This document shows, one piece after another, positions 1-5,031 of a stretch of 6,072 nt of DNA. The stretch is from the NCBI GenBank assembly GCA_016764535.1, contig JAESRR010000113.1:1-6072 (forward strand), in the 5' to 3' direction. Position numbers and translations under genes: made by a program. Source of the DNA: Cohaesibacteraceae bacterium (lineage in GTDB: Bacteria; Pseudomonadota; Alphaproteobacteria; Rhizobiales; Cohaesibacteraceae). Each line of letters starts with the position of its first letter. Positions within the stretch are counted from its first letter, which is position 1. The notes under the pieces were generated by a model. It did no database searches. It was not told where the DNA came from and saw nothing but the letters and a program-made list of their open reading frames with translations.

Positions 1-2
1 GG

Positions 3-77
3 GAGGCTATAGATGCTGGATACCAGGCAACATCCCGCGCGATAACAGATATAAACCAGGTCAACGATATTCTGTAA
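3..77 (+). CDS. C-terminal end of an unidentified protein (partial)
   Basis: A reading frame enters from the left edge and runs 24 codons to a TAA at 75-77. The visible residues read EAIDAGYQATSRAITDIN followed by QVNDIL, a helical, amphipathic-looking tail with normal composition. The other two rightward frames are less convincing: one stops at once and the other gives a low-quality peptide. The gene would converge on the CBS gene, whose stop is at 103, leaving about 25 bases with no visible terminator between them. The tail faintly resembles the ends of patatin-like phospholipases (an 'AGY.AT' helix), but the fragment is too short for a family call. It could also be chance read-through, since only 75 bases are seen. 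Confidence 0.4.
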   Translation, partial: EAIDAGYQATSRAITDINQVNDIL

Positions 78-102
78 ATTTGACTAATAACACAACAGAT
101 TA

Positions 103-528
103 CTAACCTGTTATGTATGCGCGCATATCTGCTGCTTCCTGCTCCGCTTGCATAATCCGGTGTTTGACTACATCGCCGATTGAAATTACACCCACAACGC
201 TTTTTCCTTCCAGCACAGGCATGTGACGAAAACGACCGGAAGTCATACGGGCCATCACACTCGCAACCGGTTCTTCCCGCGTGCAACACTCTACCGAGGC
301 TGTCATGTAGGACGCACAAGACATTTCAAGCGCAGTTTCACTTTTTTCAGAAAGTGCACGAACAATATCCCGTTCGGACAATATCCCTTCTAGTTTTTCA
401 TCGGACAAAATCAAAATTGCGCCAATTTTGTGTTCCGCCAACAAAACGCAGGCTTCAGAAAGCAAATTTCCCGGGGTGAGCGAAATCACAGAGACTTTCT
501 TTGCCGAAAGAATTGCAGCGACTGTCAT
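103..528 (-). CDS. CBS-domain protein (two tandem CBS domains)
   Basis: This is a 141-residue stand-alone CBS pair. CBS 1 spans about residues 14-61 and ends in SERDIVRAL; CBS 2 spans about 77-125 with RFRHMPV and GVISIGDVV. Asp54 and Asp119 sit in the [ST]xxD positions that contact the ribose of a bound adenosine nucleotide in this family. Such pairs fold as a Bateman module that senses AMP, ATP or SAM; the target of stand-alone versions is mostly unknown. The ATG at 528 is chosen because GGGAGA lies 8 bases before it and because the family typically begins MTVAAIL. Upstream in-frame ATGs at 564 and 561 would add 12 unlike-family residues and lack a good binding site. Two adjacent cysteines (81-82) are unusual in the linker before CBS 2. 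The gene lies 85 bases downstream of the rhomboid gene on the same strand, so co-transcription is plausible. The protein has no signal peptide and is probably cytoplasmic. Confidence 0.94.
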   Translation of the reverse strand: MTVAAILSAKKVSVISLTPGNLLSEACVLLAEHKIGAILILSDEKLEGILSERDIVRALSEKSETALEMSCASYMTASVECCTREEPVASVMARMTSGRFRHMPVLEGKSVVGVISIGDVVKHRIMQAEQEAADMRAYITG

Positions 529-613
529 GAACCAATCTCCCAAAATAGCGAACAACTTCATCATTTATGATGCGCCTGGCAGACCTTACATGCAAGCACT
601 CCTCTGTTTTAAT

Positions 614-1345
614 TCAGATTTCGTCGTGAATATTTCGGTGTTTCGGATCGAAAAAAGAAAAAAATCCCAGGCCAAATACAAAACCACCAATATGCGCCTG
701 CCATGCAATTGCTCCGCTACCATCACCAAATGACACGTAATCAGTACCTACCAAAAGGTTGATGACAAACCAAACCGCAATAAAGCCTGCTGCCGGACCT
801 TTGAAAACTTCCAACAATGGTGTTGCTGGCTGTTTATATGCTTCAATATCATCCTGCCTTGCCAAAGCCAGGGGGCCGCCCTGATTAAATACAAACCGGC
901 AGGCAGCTGCCATACTGCCTGAAACAATTGCCGATGCTCCAACCATTGGTGCGTTTTGACCCCAATAAGCCAGCCAGTGCGCCAATGCACCCGCGATGGA
1001 GGCACCGATACAGAAAATTAGAAATCGCGTGTTTCCGAAACGTCTTGCTATCGCTGCCCCAAATATCGCCAGCCAGAGAGAATTAACAATCAGATGGCCC
1101 CAGTCACCGTGCAAAAACGAATAGGAAAGAAAACTAATCGCCGTATCAATTGGTCCGGTGTATGGGAAAATATCCAGCTCAGTGGTTAATCGAAGAGGGT
1201 TAAATGAAAACCTGAAATCGAAAATACCTAATTGAGCGGGGGTCATCAGCAAGGTTCTGCCAATATGAATTGCAACCAGGCACAATATTGCTCCAGTGAC
1301 GACACGCGGTAAATTCAAAATTGGCTGGCTTGTTTTTTCGTTCAC
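614..1345 (-). CDS. Rhomboid-family intramembrane serine protease
   Basis: This is a 243-residue integral membrane protein with about six hydrophobic helices, the usual bacterial rhomboid core. The family signature is clear: HGDWGHLIVN (His79, His84, Asn88) in the second helix, GAS around Ser138 in the fourth, and AHIGGFVFG with His218 in the sixth. Ser138 and His218 would be the catalytic dyad, cutting substrates inside the membrane. The family motif GxSG appears here as GASA, so the last glycine is replaced; the nucleophile and dyad are otherwise kept and activity is likely but not certain. I prefer the GTG at 1345 because AAAGGTGAG lies immediately before it. The in-frame ATG at 1360 would add MKGEN but has no binding site, and its own codons form that Shine-Dalgarno sequence. 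A loop rich in polar residues lies between helices 4 and 5. The CBS gene follows on the same strand. No substrate can be inferred from context. Confidence 0.92.
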   Translation of the reverse strand: MNEKTSQPILNLPRVVTGAILCLVAIHIGRTLLMTPAQLGIFDFRFSFNPLRLTTELDIFPYTGPIDTAISFLSYSFLHGDWGHLIVNSLWLAIFGAAIARRFGNTRFLIFCIGASIAGALAHWLAYWGQNAPMVGASAIVSGSMAAACRFVFNQGGPLALARQDDIEAYKQPATPLLEVFKGPAAGFIAVWFVINLLVGTDYVSFGDGSGAIAWQAHIGGFVFGLGFFSFFDPKHRNIHDEI

Positions 1346-1388
1346 ATTCTCACCTTTCATTGCGGGAAATCGAAATCACTGTTGTTTG

Positions 1389-1417
1389 TATAAAAACAAA
1401 TGGCAAATTATTGGCAA
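1389..1417 (-). promoter_or_regulatory. Candidate promoter for the rhomboid-CBS unit
   Basis: Read leftward, TTGCCA (1417-1412) is followed after 17 bases by TTTATA (1394-1389), or after 18 by TTATAC. This is a reasonable sigma-70-like pair lying just past the leftward terminator and about 40 bases before the rhomboid start codon. That position fits a gene needing its own promoter. It is a motif match only. Confidence 0.4.
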
Positions 1418-1456
1418 AAAAAAAGGCCGCTCCTGTCTAATAACAGTAAGCGGCCT
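1416..1456 (-). terminator. Strong Rho-independent terminator with no protein gene before it
   Basis: Read leftward, AGGCCGCT (1456-1449) pairs perfectly with AGCGGCCT (1431-1424), with an inner CTGT/ACAG pairing near the loop, and is followed by nine T residues (1424-1416). On the rightward strand there is no T run after the hairpin, so it works leftward only. The next leftward gene (rhomboid) starts downstream of it, and the flanking gene on its upstream side (PAS) runs rightward. It must therefore end a transcript that begins within about 1457-1719. Confidence 0.85.
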
Positions 1457-1520
1457 GTAGGCGTCCCTTAAACTCCGAATTTCGGAGCCACTCAATCGTT
1501 GCTGTCAACAACGCGTTGAC
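1416..1520 (-). ncRNA. Candidate small RNA ending at the orphan terminator
   Basis: The leftward strand has three stem-loops in a row. The first is AATCGT/ACGATT (1524-1519 with 1499-1494), enclosing CAACGCGTTG; an alternative pairing is GTCAAC with GTTGAC (1520-1515 with 1509-1504). The second is CTCCG/CGGAG with a five-base loop (1487-1473). The third is the terminator hairpin at 1456-1424. A weak promoter-like pair, TTGCGC and then TAATAA (1529-1524) after 17 bases, would start an RNA near 1517, about 100 bases long. I do not recognise a known family (not 6S, 4.5S, tmRNA or RNase P). The existence of the RNA is inferred from the terminator and the structure. The 5' end is uncertain and could lie further upstream, where more inverted repeats occur (1583-1616). 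Confidence 0.4.
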
Positions 1521-1719
1521 GATTTATTAACCTGCATTAACTGCAAGCGCAATCGAAACCCTTTATTAAGCTTAACCGGGTCTTGCCAGAATTAATAAAA
1601 CTGGCACGGACCGTGCAACGAATAGGCAAGAACAACAAATTTGGTAATGGGTGTCTTAAATTGACACATGCTGTACCAGCGCCGGGTTGAAAGACTGATT
1701 TGGGATTGCGAGTAACAAT
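1457..1719. other. Divergent intergenic region between the rhomboid and PAS genes
   Basis: This stretch carries no convincing protein gene. It contains the candidate leftward RNA and several short inverted repeats: TTAAGCTTAA (1565-1574), TGCCAG/CTGGCA (1584-1589 with 1601-1606), the palindrome GCACGGaCCGTGC (1604-1616), and GTGTC-N7-GACAC (1651-1667). A leftward open frame over 1537-1728 exists, but it has poor protein-like composition and no family resemblance. Confidence 0.6.
1651..1667 (+). promoter_or_regulatory. Inverted repeat overlapping a -35-like TTGACA before the PAS gene
   Basis: GTGTC and GACAC form a perfect 5-7-5 inverted repeat, and the perfect -35 hexamer TTGACA (1661-1666) lies within its right half. 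The site ends 52 bases before the PAS start codon. No good -10 hexamer is visible 16-18 bases downstream, so the promoter would be activator-dependent or of another class. The arrangement would suit an operator, but no regulator is identified. Confidence 0.3.
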
Positions 1720-2382
1720 ATGAAACATGCCACAACAAAAACATTGTATCAGTATTGGGACAAATTGCGCGGTGGTCGGCCATCTCCCGAGCGCAGTGAC
1801 ATTGATCCAGCAGATATTCGAGAAATTCTGGCCGATACATTCATATTGGAAATTCTCGACAAAAACACATTTCAGTTTCGCCTGGCTGGAACAAGAATGT
1901 GCGGAAGCTTTTGTAAAGAACTAAAAGGCCAAAATTTTCTCGACTTTTGGAAAAATGAAGATCTCTCCTCGGTGCAAATGCTTTTGGCCGCTGTTTCCGA
2001 AGACGAAGCTGCTGCAGTTATCGGATTTGAAGGTAAAACTGAACGGGGCCAGACCCTCAAATTTGAAACTCTGTTGCTTCCCATGCGTCACTATGGCAAG
2101 CGTAAGCGCCGCATACTTGGCGCTCTTGCACCCATGGACATGCCATATTGGGTGGGTATCTGGCCCATTGTAGAAATGAACATCACGTCCATTCGCCTCG
2201 TTTGGCCGGATGAACAACCTTCTTTCATGAAGCCACTGGTCAATACATCCGTTTCCGGTTTTGGTTCAATTCCTGAACAATCACCACAATCCGGGAATAA
2301 ACCAATTCCGGCTTCATTCAAGGACACGTCTTCTAACAAACGTTTTGGACATCTGGTGGTGATTGAAGGTGGAAAGTCCTGA
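1720..2382 (+). CDS. PAS_5-type (DUF1457-like) PAS-domain protein
   Basis: This is a 220-residue soluble protein of the alphaproteobacterial PAS_5 family (PF07310). Recognisable landmarks are YWDKLRGGRPSPERSDIDP (residues 12-30), the FRLAGT strand (53-58), KGQNFLDFW (69-77), LLLPMRHYG (118-126), and the short conserved tail HLVVIEGG (211-218) after a Pro/Ser-rich linker (about 165-208). The fold is a single PAS sensor domain with no attached kinase, cyclase or DNA-binding part, so signal and partner are unknown; the family is usually just annotated as PAS protein. The ATG at 1720 fits the family start, although only a weak GAG precedes it. The gene stands alone: 254 bases separate it from the PilZ gene, and upstream lies the divergent region. 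There is no signal peptide or membrane helix, so it is cytoplasmic. Confidence in the family is high and in any function low. Confidence 0.9.
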   Translation: MKHATTKTLYQYWDKLRGGRPSPERSDIDPADIREILADTFILEILDKNTFQFRLAGTRMCGSFCKELKGQNFLDFWKNEDLSSVQMLLAAVSEDEAAAVIGFEGKTERGQTLKFETLLLPMRHYGKRKRRILGALAPMDMPYWVGIWPIVEMNITSIRLVWPDEQPSFMKPLVNTSVSGFGSIPEQSPQSGNKPIPASFKDTSSNKRFGHLVVIEGGKS

Positions 2383-2390
2383 TTTCTATT

Positions 2391-2404
2391 ACAATCCGGA
2401 TTGT
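2391..2404. repeat. 14-base perfect palindrome after the PAS gene
   Basis: ACAATCCGGATTGT is a perfect palindrome starting 8 bases after the PAS stop codon. No T run follows, so it is not a standard Rho-independent terminator. It could be a transcript-end hairpin or a protein-binding site. Confidence 0.45.
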
Positions 2405-2563
2405 AGATATGGAAATGTGCCGAATTCATTTCCAAAAAAAAAATGGAATCAAGTGAATATCTCCGTCAAATTACTCCGGACACCTGACGATCGTTTGAAG
2501 GCAGGACTGAAGACACGGTAGAAGCATGCTCAAATTGTTCATATTCGGCCCATGTTTTCACAT

Positions 2564-2591
2564 TTGTTAACGATAAGATTCTAATTATATC
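2564..2591 (+). promoter_or_regulatory. Candidate promoter for the PilZ gene
   Basis: TTGTTA (2564-2569) is separated by 16 bases from TATATC (2586-2591). The pair lies 45 bases before the preferred start at 2637 in an otherwise gene-free stretch. It is a plausible sigma-70-like match, supported by motif only. Confidence 0.35.
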
Positions 2592-2636
2592 CTGTTAGTT
2601 CAATTGCGTTGTCAGATGGGGAAGGATCGATCTTTC

Positions 2637-3245
2637 ATGCAAACAAGGCCAAAGACCCAGGCTCTGTCTCCACATCATGATCGCCGCCGGTTTCAGCGAG
2701 TAAAGGTCAACCTGCTTGGACGCTTTATGCTGGAAAATCGCCGGGAGTACCCGTGTCAAATAATTGATATGTCACCTGGAGGAGCTGCCCTCGTTTCACC
2801 CGTAACCGGTGCTGAAGGTGAGCGGGTAATTGCCTACATAGATCATATTGGCCGAATTGAAGGAAAAATCGCACGGCATATAGAAGGTGGCTTTGCGATG
2901 ATTATCAACGCGACCACTCGAAAACGGGAAAAACTTGCATCCCAGCTAACATGGCTGGCAAACAGACACGTTCTTTCTTTACCCGAAGATCGTCGTCATG
3001 AACGCAAGGTTATAGAGAACCCGGTTTCGCAAATCCATCTCGAGGACGGCCGTAGTTATGATTGTCGTATCATTGATATGTCTCTTTCAGGCGCATCGAT
3101 CAAAACCGATGTTCGCCCCAAGAACGGCACGCCCGTAAAATTGGGTAAAATGCGGTCCAGAGTTGTTCGTCACACTGAAGATGGCCTGGCTCTTGAGTTT
3201 TCTTCCGTCAAAAACGAAGATTCTCTGGGTGATACCGGCCCATAG
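2637..3245 (+). CDS. Tandem PilZ-domain protein, predicted cyclic-di-GMP binder
   Basis: This 202-residue protein consists almost entirely of two PilZ domains. In domain 1, the RxxxR motif is R17-R18-F19-Q20-R21 and the DxSxxG motif is D44-M-S46-P-G-G49. In domain 2, the matching motifs are R119 to R123 (RRHER) and D147 to G152 (DMSLSG). Both copies therefore keep the residues that grip cyclic di-GMP in studied PilZ proteins, so each half may bind the nucleotide. There is no signal peptide, membrane helix or effector domain, so it is probably a cytoplasmic adaptor that changes partner when the messenger binds. I prefer the ATG at 2637, preceded by GGGGAAGGA with 10 bases spacing. An in-frame ATG at 2616 and TTG at 2604 are possible but lack a binding site. 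The gene is flanked by long non-coding gaps on both sides and is probably transcribed alone. Confidence 0.92.
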   Translation: MQTRPKTQALSPHHDRRRFQRVKVNLLGRFMLENRREYPCQIIDMSPGGAALVSPVTGAEGERVIAYIDHIGRIEGKIARHIEGGFAMIINATTRKREKLASQLTWLANRHVLSLPEDRRHERKVIENPVSQIHLEDGRSYDCRIIDMSLSGASIKTDVRPKNGTPVKLGKMRSRVVRHTEDGLALEFSSVKNEDSLGDTGP

Positions 3246-3453
3246 CTCATATTCGGCACAATTCAGCATCTGAAAAACAAAATCTCCCCAAATAGCAATC
3301 TGTCGGCTGACTTCAGATTGTGGGAACATCGCAGGCAATCGATTATTCCGCAATTATCCTCAATAGCTTATTCAATTTACAGTCAGCCCTGACCAATTTT
3401 CAAATTACAATTATTATTTTGGCTATTCCCGGGCACTAGATTGATCAATAATT

Positions 3454-3474
3454 TGGTCAAACTTGGCATGACCA
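3454..3474. repeat. Inverted repeat TGGTCA-N9-TGACCA
   Basis: This is a perfect 6-9-6 inverted repeat in the gap upstream of the peptidase gene, five bases after the palindrome ATTGATCAAT. The spacing of about 15 bases between half-site centres is in the range for a dimeric regulator. No regulator is identified. Confidence 0.35.
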
Positions 3475-3583
3475 TTTTCAATTCAACTGGATGGTAAAAC
3501 AACAAACACTCTAAATCCGAAATAGCATTCTATCAATATACGGCTAAACATCTGTTTCTTAGCAGGAATATGGATTAGCTAAA

Positions 3584-3624
3584 AATTGAACTATATTTGA
3601 ATCAATATTCCATCAAATTCAATT
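3584..3624. repeat. AT-rich interrupted inverted repeat
   Basis: AATTGAA (3584-3590) and TTTGA (3596-3600) pair in order with TCAAA (3613-3617) and TTCAATT (3618-3624). This gives 12 pairs with a five-base bulge and a 12-base loop. It lies just upstream of the candidate promoter for the peptidase gene. Low complexity lowers its significance. Confidence 0.35.
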
Positions 3625-3640
3625 ACAAAACAATGCCAAT

Positions 3641-3668
3641 TTGAATAAAAATTGAATATAAATATAGT
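3641..3668 (+). promoter_or_regulatory. Candidate promoter of the BTLCP gene
   Basis: TTGAAT (3641-3646) is followed after 16 bases by TATAGT (3663-3668). This would give a leader of roughly 90 bases before the start at 3764, long enough to contain the hairpin over the ribosome binding site. AT-rich surroundings make chance matches easy. Confidence 0.35.
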
Positions 3669-3741
3669 ATAAATTAGTTTTTCTTTGTATTAAATGCACC
3701 AACCAAACAATACCAATAGTAAAAATGTAGATGTCATATTC

Positions 3742-3757
3742 CTCCCAACGACGGGAG
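3742..3757 (+). promoter_or_regulatory. Hairpin sequestering the ribosome binding site of the BTLCP gene
   Basis: CTCCC (3742-3746) is exactly complementary to GGGAG (3753-3757), with a six-base loop AACGAC. GGGAG is the Shine-Dalgarno sequence of the peptidase gene, six bases before its ATG. If it folds in the mRNA, translation would be low until the helix is opened, for example by temperature, a protein or a competing RNA. The helix is short (five pairs, mostly G-C), so the effect is uncertain. Confidence 0.45.
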
Positions 3758-3763
3758 AGCGAA

Positions 3764-4381
3764 ATGACAATAAGAAATATTGGGCGAATACTAACATTAT
3801 CATCAACTATACTAATGGGAATCATGACAAGCCAATCCATGGCTTTGGCCGGACTAAGTCCAATGAAAACGATTGGGCTCACATCTTCGCCAATTGGACA
3901 TGTTCAATTCTGTAAAAATTATCCCTCTGAATGTAAAACACACCAAAGACCACAAAGTGTCGTTCAGATAGACGAAAATTCGTGGCGCGACCTGGTTCAA
4001 ATTAATGCGCATTTTAATAAATCAATAGAGCCAGTCACGGATCAGGATCAATATAGAACAGCCGAATACTGGGCATACCCGGGTCAACGTGGTGATTGCG
4101 AAGATTATGTGCTTGCGAAACGAAAAGCCCTGATAAATCGGGGCTGGCCTGCAAGCGCACTCTTAATCACGGTGGTCCGGGAACCAAATGGAACGGGACA
4201 CGCCGTTTTAACAGTAAGAACTGACAAGGCTGAATTTATTCTGGACAATCAGGATCCCAGAATATTGCCCTGGAAAAGAACTGTATATCAATATGTTAAA
4301 CGCCAATCCGCCAGACATGCAGGACGATGGGATTCAATCCGTGATCTAAGGGCAGTCGTTGTGGGTAGCGTAAATAATTAG
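3764..4381 (+). CDS. Secreted BTLCP (DUF920, LapG-like) transglutaminase-like cysteine peptidase
   Basis: This is a 205-residue protein of the bacterial transglutaminase-like cysteine proteinase family (PF06035). A signal peptide is clear: MTIRNIGR, then a hydrophobic stretch to about residue 21, then SMALA with likely cleavage after Ala29, so the mature enzyme is periplasmic. PIGHVQFC and PSEC (about 43-57) match the typical alphaproteobacterial N-terminal region. The catalytic triad is Cys112 in GDCEDY, His146 in GHAVL and Asp161 in LDNQ. Acidic residues flank Cys112, as at the calcium site of LapG. LapG cuts large RTX adhesins off the cell surface when LapD, sensing low cyclic di-GMP, frees it; the substrate here is unknown and neither LapD nor an adhesin is in view. 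The ATG at 3764 is chosen for its GGGAGAG site and the clean signal peptide; an ATG at 3731 would put 11 polar residues in front. A strong terminator follows. Confidence 0.93.
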   Translation: MTIRNIGRILTLSSTILMGIMTSQSMALAGLSPMKTIGLTSSPIGHVQFCKNYPSECKTHQRPQSVVQIDENSWRDLVQINAHFNKSIEPVTDQDQYRTAEYWAYPGQRGDCEDYVLAKRKALINRGWPASALLITVVREPNGTGHAVLTVRTDKAEFILDNQDPRILPWKRTVYQYVKRQSARHAGRWDSIRDLRAVVVGSVNN

Positions 4382-4400
4382 CCTCTAACGCAAACTTTTG

Positions 4401-4485
4401 GACCTGATCGCGTCCCCACACTCCCCGTCCTAAACAGATCAGGTCTGCAGGGAGCCAGTTCGTCCCAACTGGCTCCCATTTTTTT
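4401..4485 (+). ncRNA. Candidate 3'-UTR RNA: C-rich-loop hairpin plus terminator
   Basis: GACCTGATC (4401-4409) pairs perfectly with GATCAGGTC (4437-4445), presenting a 27-base loop that contains TCCCCACACTCCCCGTCC. Five bases later comes the terminator hairpin, whose own loop is CGTCCC. C-rich loops of this kind are how several alphaproteobacterial small RNAs pair with ribosome binding sites. The stretch may therefore act as a small RNA cut from the peptidase mRNA or made from its own promoter. It may equally be just a structured mRNA end; no separate promoter is evident. Confidence 0.3.
4450..4485 (+). terminator. Strong Rho-independent terminator after the BTLCP gene
   Basis: GGGAGCCAGTT (4450-4460) pairs perfectly over 11 bases with AACTGGCTCCC (4467-4477) around a six-base loop, then ATTTTTTT (4478-4485). 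It ends rightward transcription from the peptidase gene. Its T run touches the stop codon of the converging carbonic-anhydrase-family gene at 4484. There is no T run on the leftward side, so it is not an obvious two-way terminator. Confidence 0.93.
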
Positions 4486-5017
4486 ATTTGTCCAGCTTTT
4501 TCAAATATTTGGCATGGCGCTTCCAGTTCTGAACATAATTCGCGGCAGAACTTTCAAGCATATTTTCAATATCAGTTCCCAGTTGCCTGATAATTTTACC
4601 CGGAATCCCGACGACAAGAGAATAATCCGGAATCACCATTCCTTCAGGTACGAGGGCATTTGCACCAATAATGCAATATTGGCCGATTTTTGCTCCATTA
4701 AGAATTGTTGCACCCATACCAATCAGAGAATTATCCGCAATCGTACAGCCATGTAAAATAGCGCGGTGCCCAATGGTACATCCCTCGCCTATTACCAAAG
4801 GATAGCCCATATCTGTATGTAGAATGGAATGTTCCTGAATATTGGTACGCGCACCGATGGTTATTTTTTCATTATCTCCACGAAGTACAGATCCAAACCA
4901 GATGCCAACATCATCTTTTAGAACTATATCGCCGATAACACGGGCATCATCAGCCACCCAGTACTTATCAGCTTCGGGCACAACAGGTGATCGGTCTTCT
5001 AGTCGATAAAGTGCCAT
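4484..5017 (-). CDS. Gamma-carbonic-anhydrase-family hexapeptide-repeat protein (YrdA-like)
   Basis: This 177-residue protein forms a left-handed beta helix of hexapeptide repeats (IGD.V, IGEGC, IGHRA, IGMGA, IGQYC, IGANA), ending in IPGKIIRQL and a C-terminal helix, the length and layout of the bacterial YrdA/PaaY-type gamma-carbonic-anhydrase family. The three zinc ligands expected at trimer interfaces are present: His67 (SILHTD), His84 (IGHRA) and His89 (ILHGC). Arg46 and Asp48 in VLRGDNE and Gln61 in NIQEHS match conserved family positions. Some members hydrate CO2 reversibly, while others lack measurable activity, so the exact reaction is not settled by sequence. The ATG at 5017 follows AGGTGGA with about nine bases spacing, and that binding site overlaps the TAG stop of the membrane-protein gene upstream. 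The two are therefore almost certainly one operon with coupled translation. The protein is cytoplasmic, with no signal peptide. Confidence 0.95.
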   Translation of the reverse strand: MALYRLEDRSPVVPEADKYWVADDARVIGDIVLKDDVGIWFGSVLRGDNEKITIGARTNIQEHSILHTDMGYPLVIGEGCTIGHRAILHGCTIADNSLIGMGATILNGAKIGQYCIIGANALVPEGMVIPDYSLVVGIPGKIIRQLGTDIENMLESSAANYVQNWKRHAKYLKKLDK

Positions 5018-5031
5018 TGAATTGTATCCAC

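Larger units (their letters stand above)
3246..3763. other. Long AT-rich intergenic region before the BTLCP gene
   Basis: These 518 bases hold no convincing gene on either strand. Just after the PilZ stop is the hairpin CAATCTG/CAGATTG (3296-3302 with 3314-3320), without a T run. Further on are the palindrome ATTGATCAAT (3440-3449) and the inverted repeat TGGTCA-N9-TGACCA (3454-3474). The last part is strongly AT-rich (26 G or C among the 120 bases 3601-3720) and repeats TTGAA several times. Much of it is probably regulatory DNA for the peptidase gene. Confidence 0.65.

Noticed and set aside
428..733. Rightward open frame across the CBS and rhomboid gene ends
   Set aside because: It lies opposite two well-supported genes, has no family resemblance, and is best explained as an antisense shadow.
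1527..1541. TTAA-N6-TTAAC as a CtrA box
   Set aside because: The spacing is six, not seven bases, so it does not match the CtrA site.
1537..1728. Leftward open frame of 63 codons upstream of the orphan terminator
   Set aside because: It overlaps the PAS start, has no convincing binding site or family-like sequence, and its composition looks like translated non-coding DNA. A non-coding RNA explains the terminator better.
2411..2443. GGAAATG/CATTTCC hairpin next to an A10 tract, as a terminator
   Set aside because: On the rightward strand the hairpin is followed by A, not T. On the leftward strand the T run comes before the hairpin. Neither orientation fits.
2539..3257. 11-base direct repeat TCATATTCGGC at 2539-2549 and 3247-3257 flanking the PilZ gene
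   Set aside because: In a 6-kb window a few exact 11-base matches are expected by chance. There are no inverted ends or transposase and no other sign of insertion.
3731..3763. Earlier ATG at 3731 as start of the BTLCP gene
   Set aside because: It would place 11 polar residues before the signal peptide and lacks a binding site, whereas ATG 3764 has GGGAGAG at ideal spacing.
3619..3882. Leftward open frame of 87 codons opposite the BTLCP start region
   Set aside because: It is rich in Ile/Tyr because of AT-rich DNA, lies partly opposite the clear signal-peptide coding region, and has no binding site or recognisable domain.
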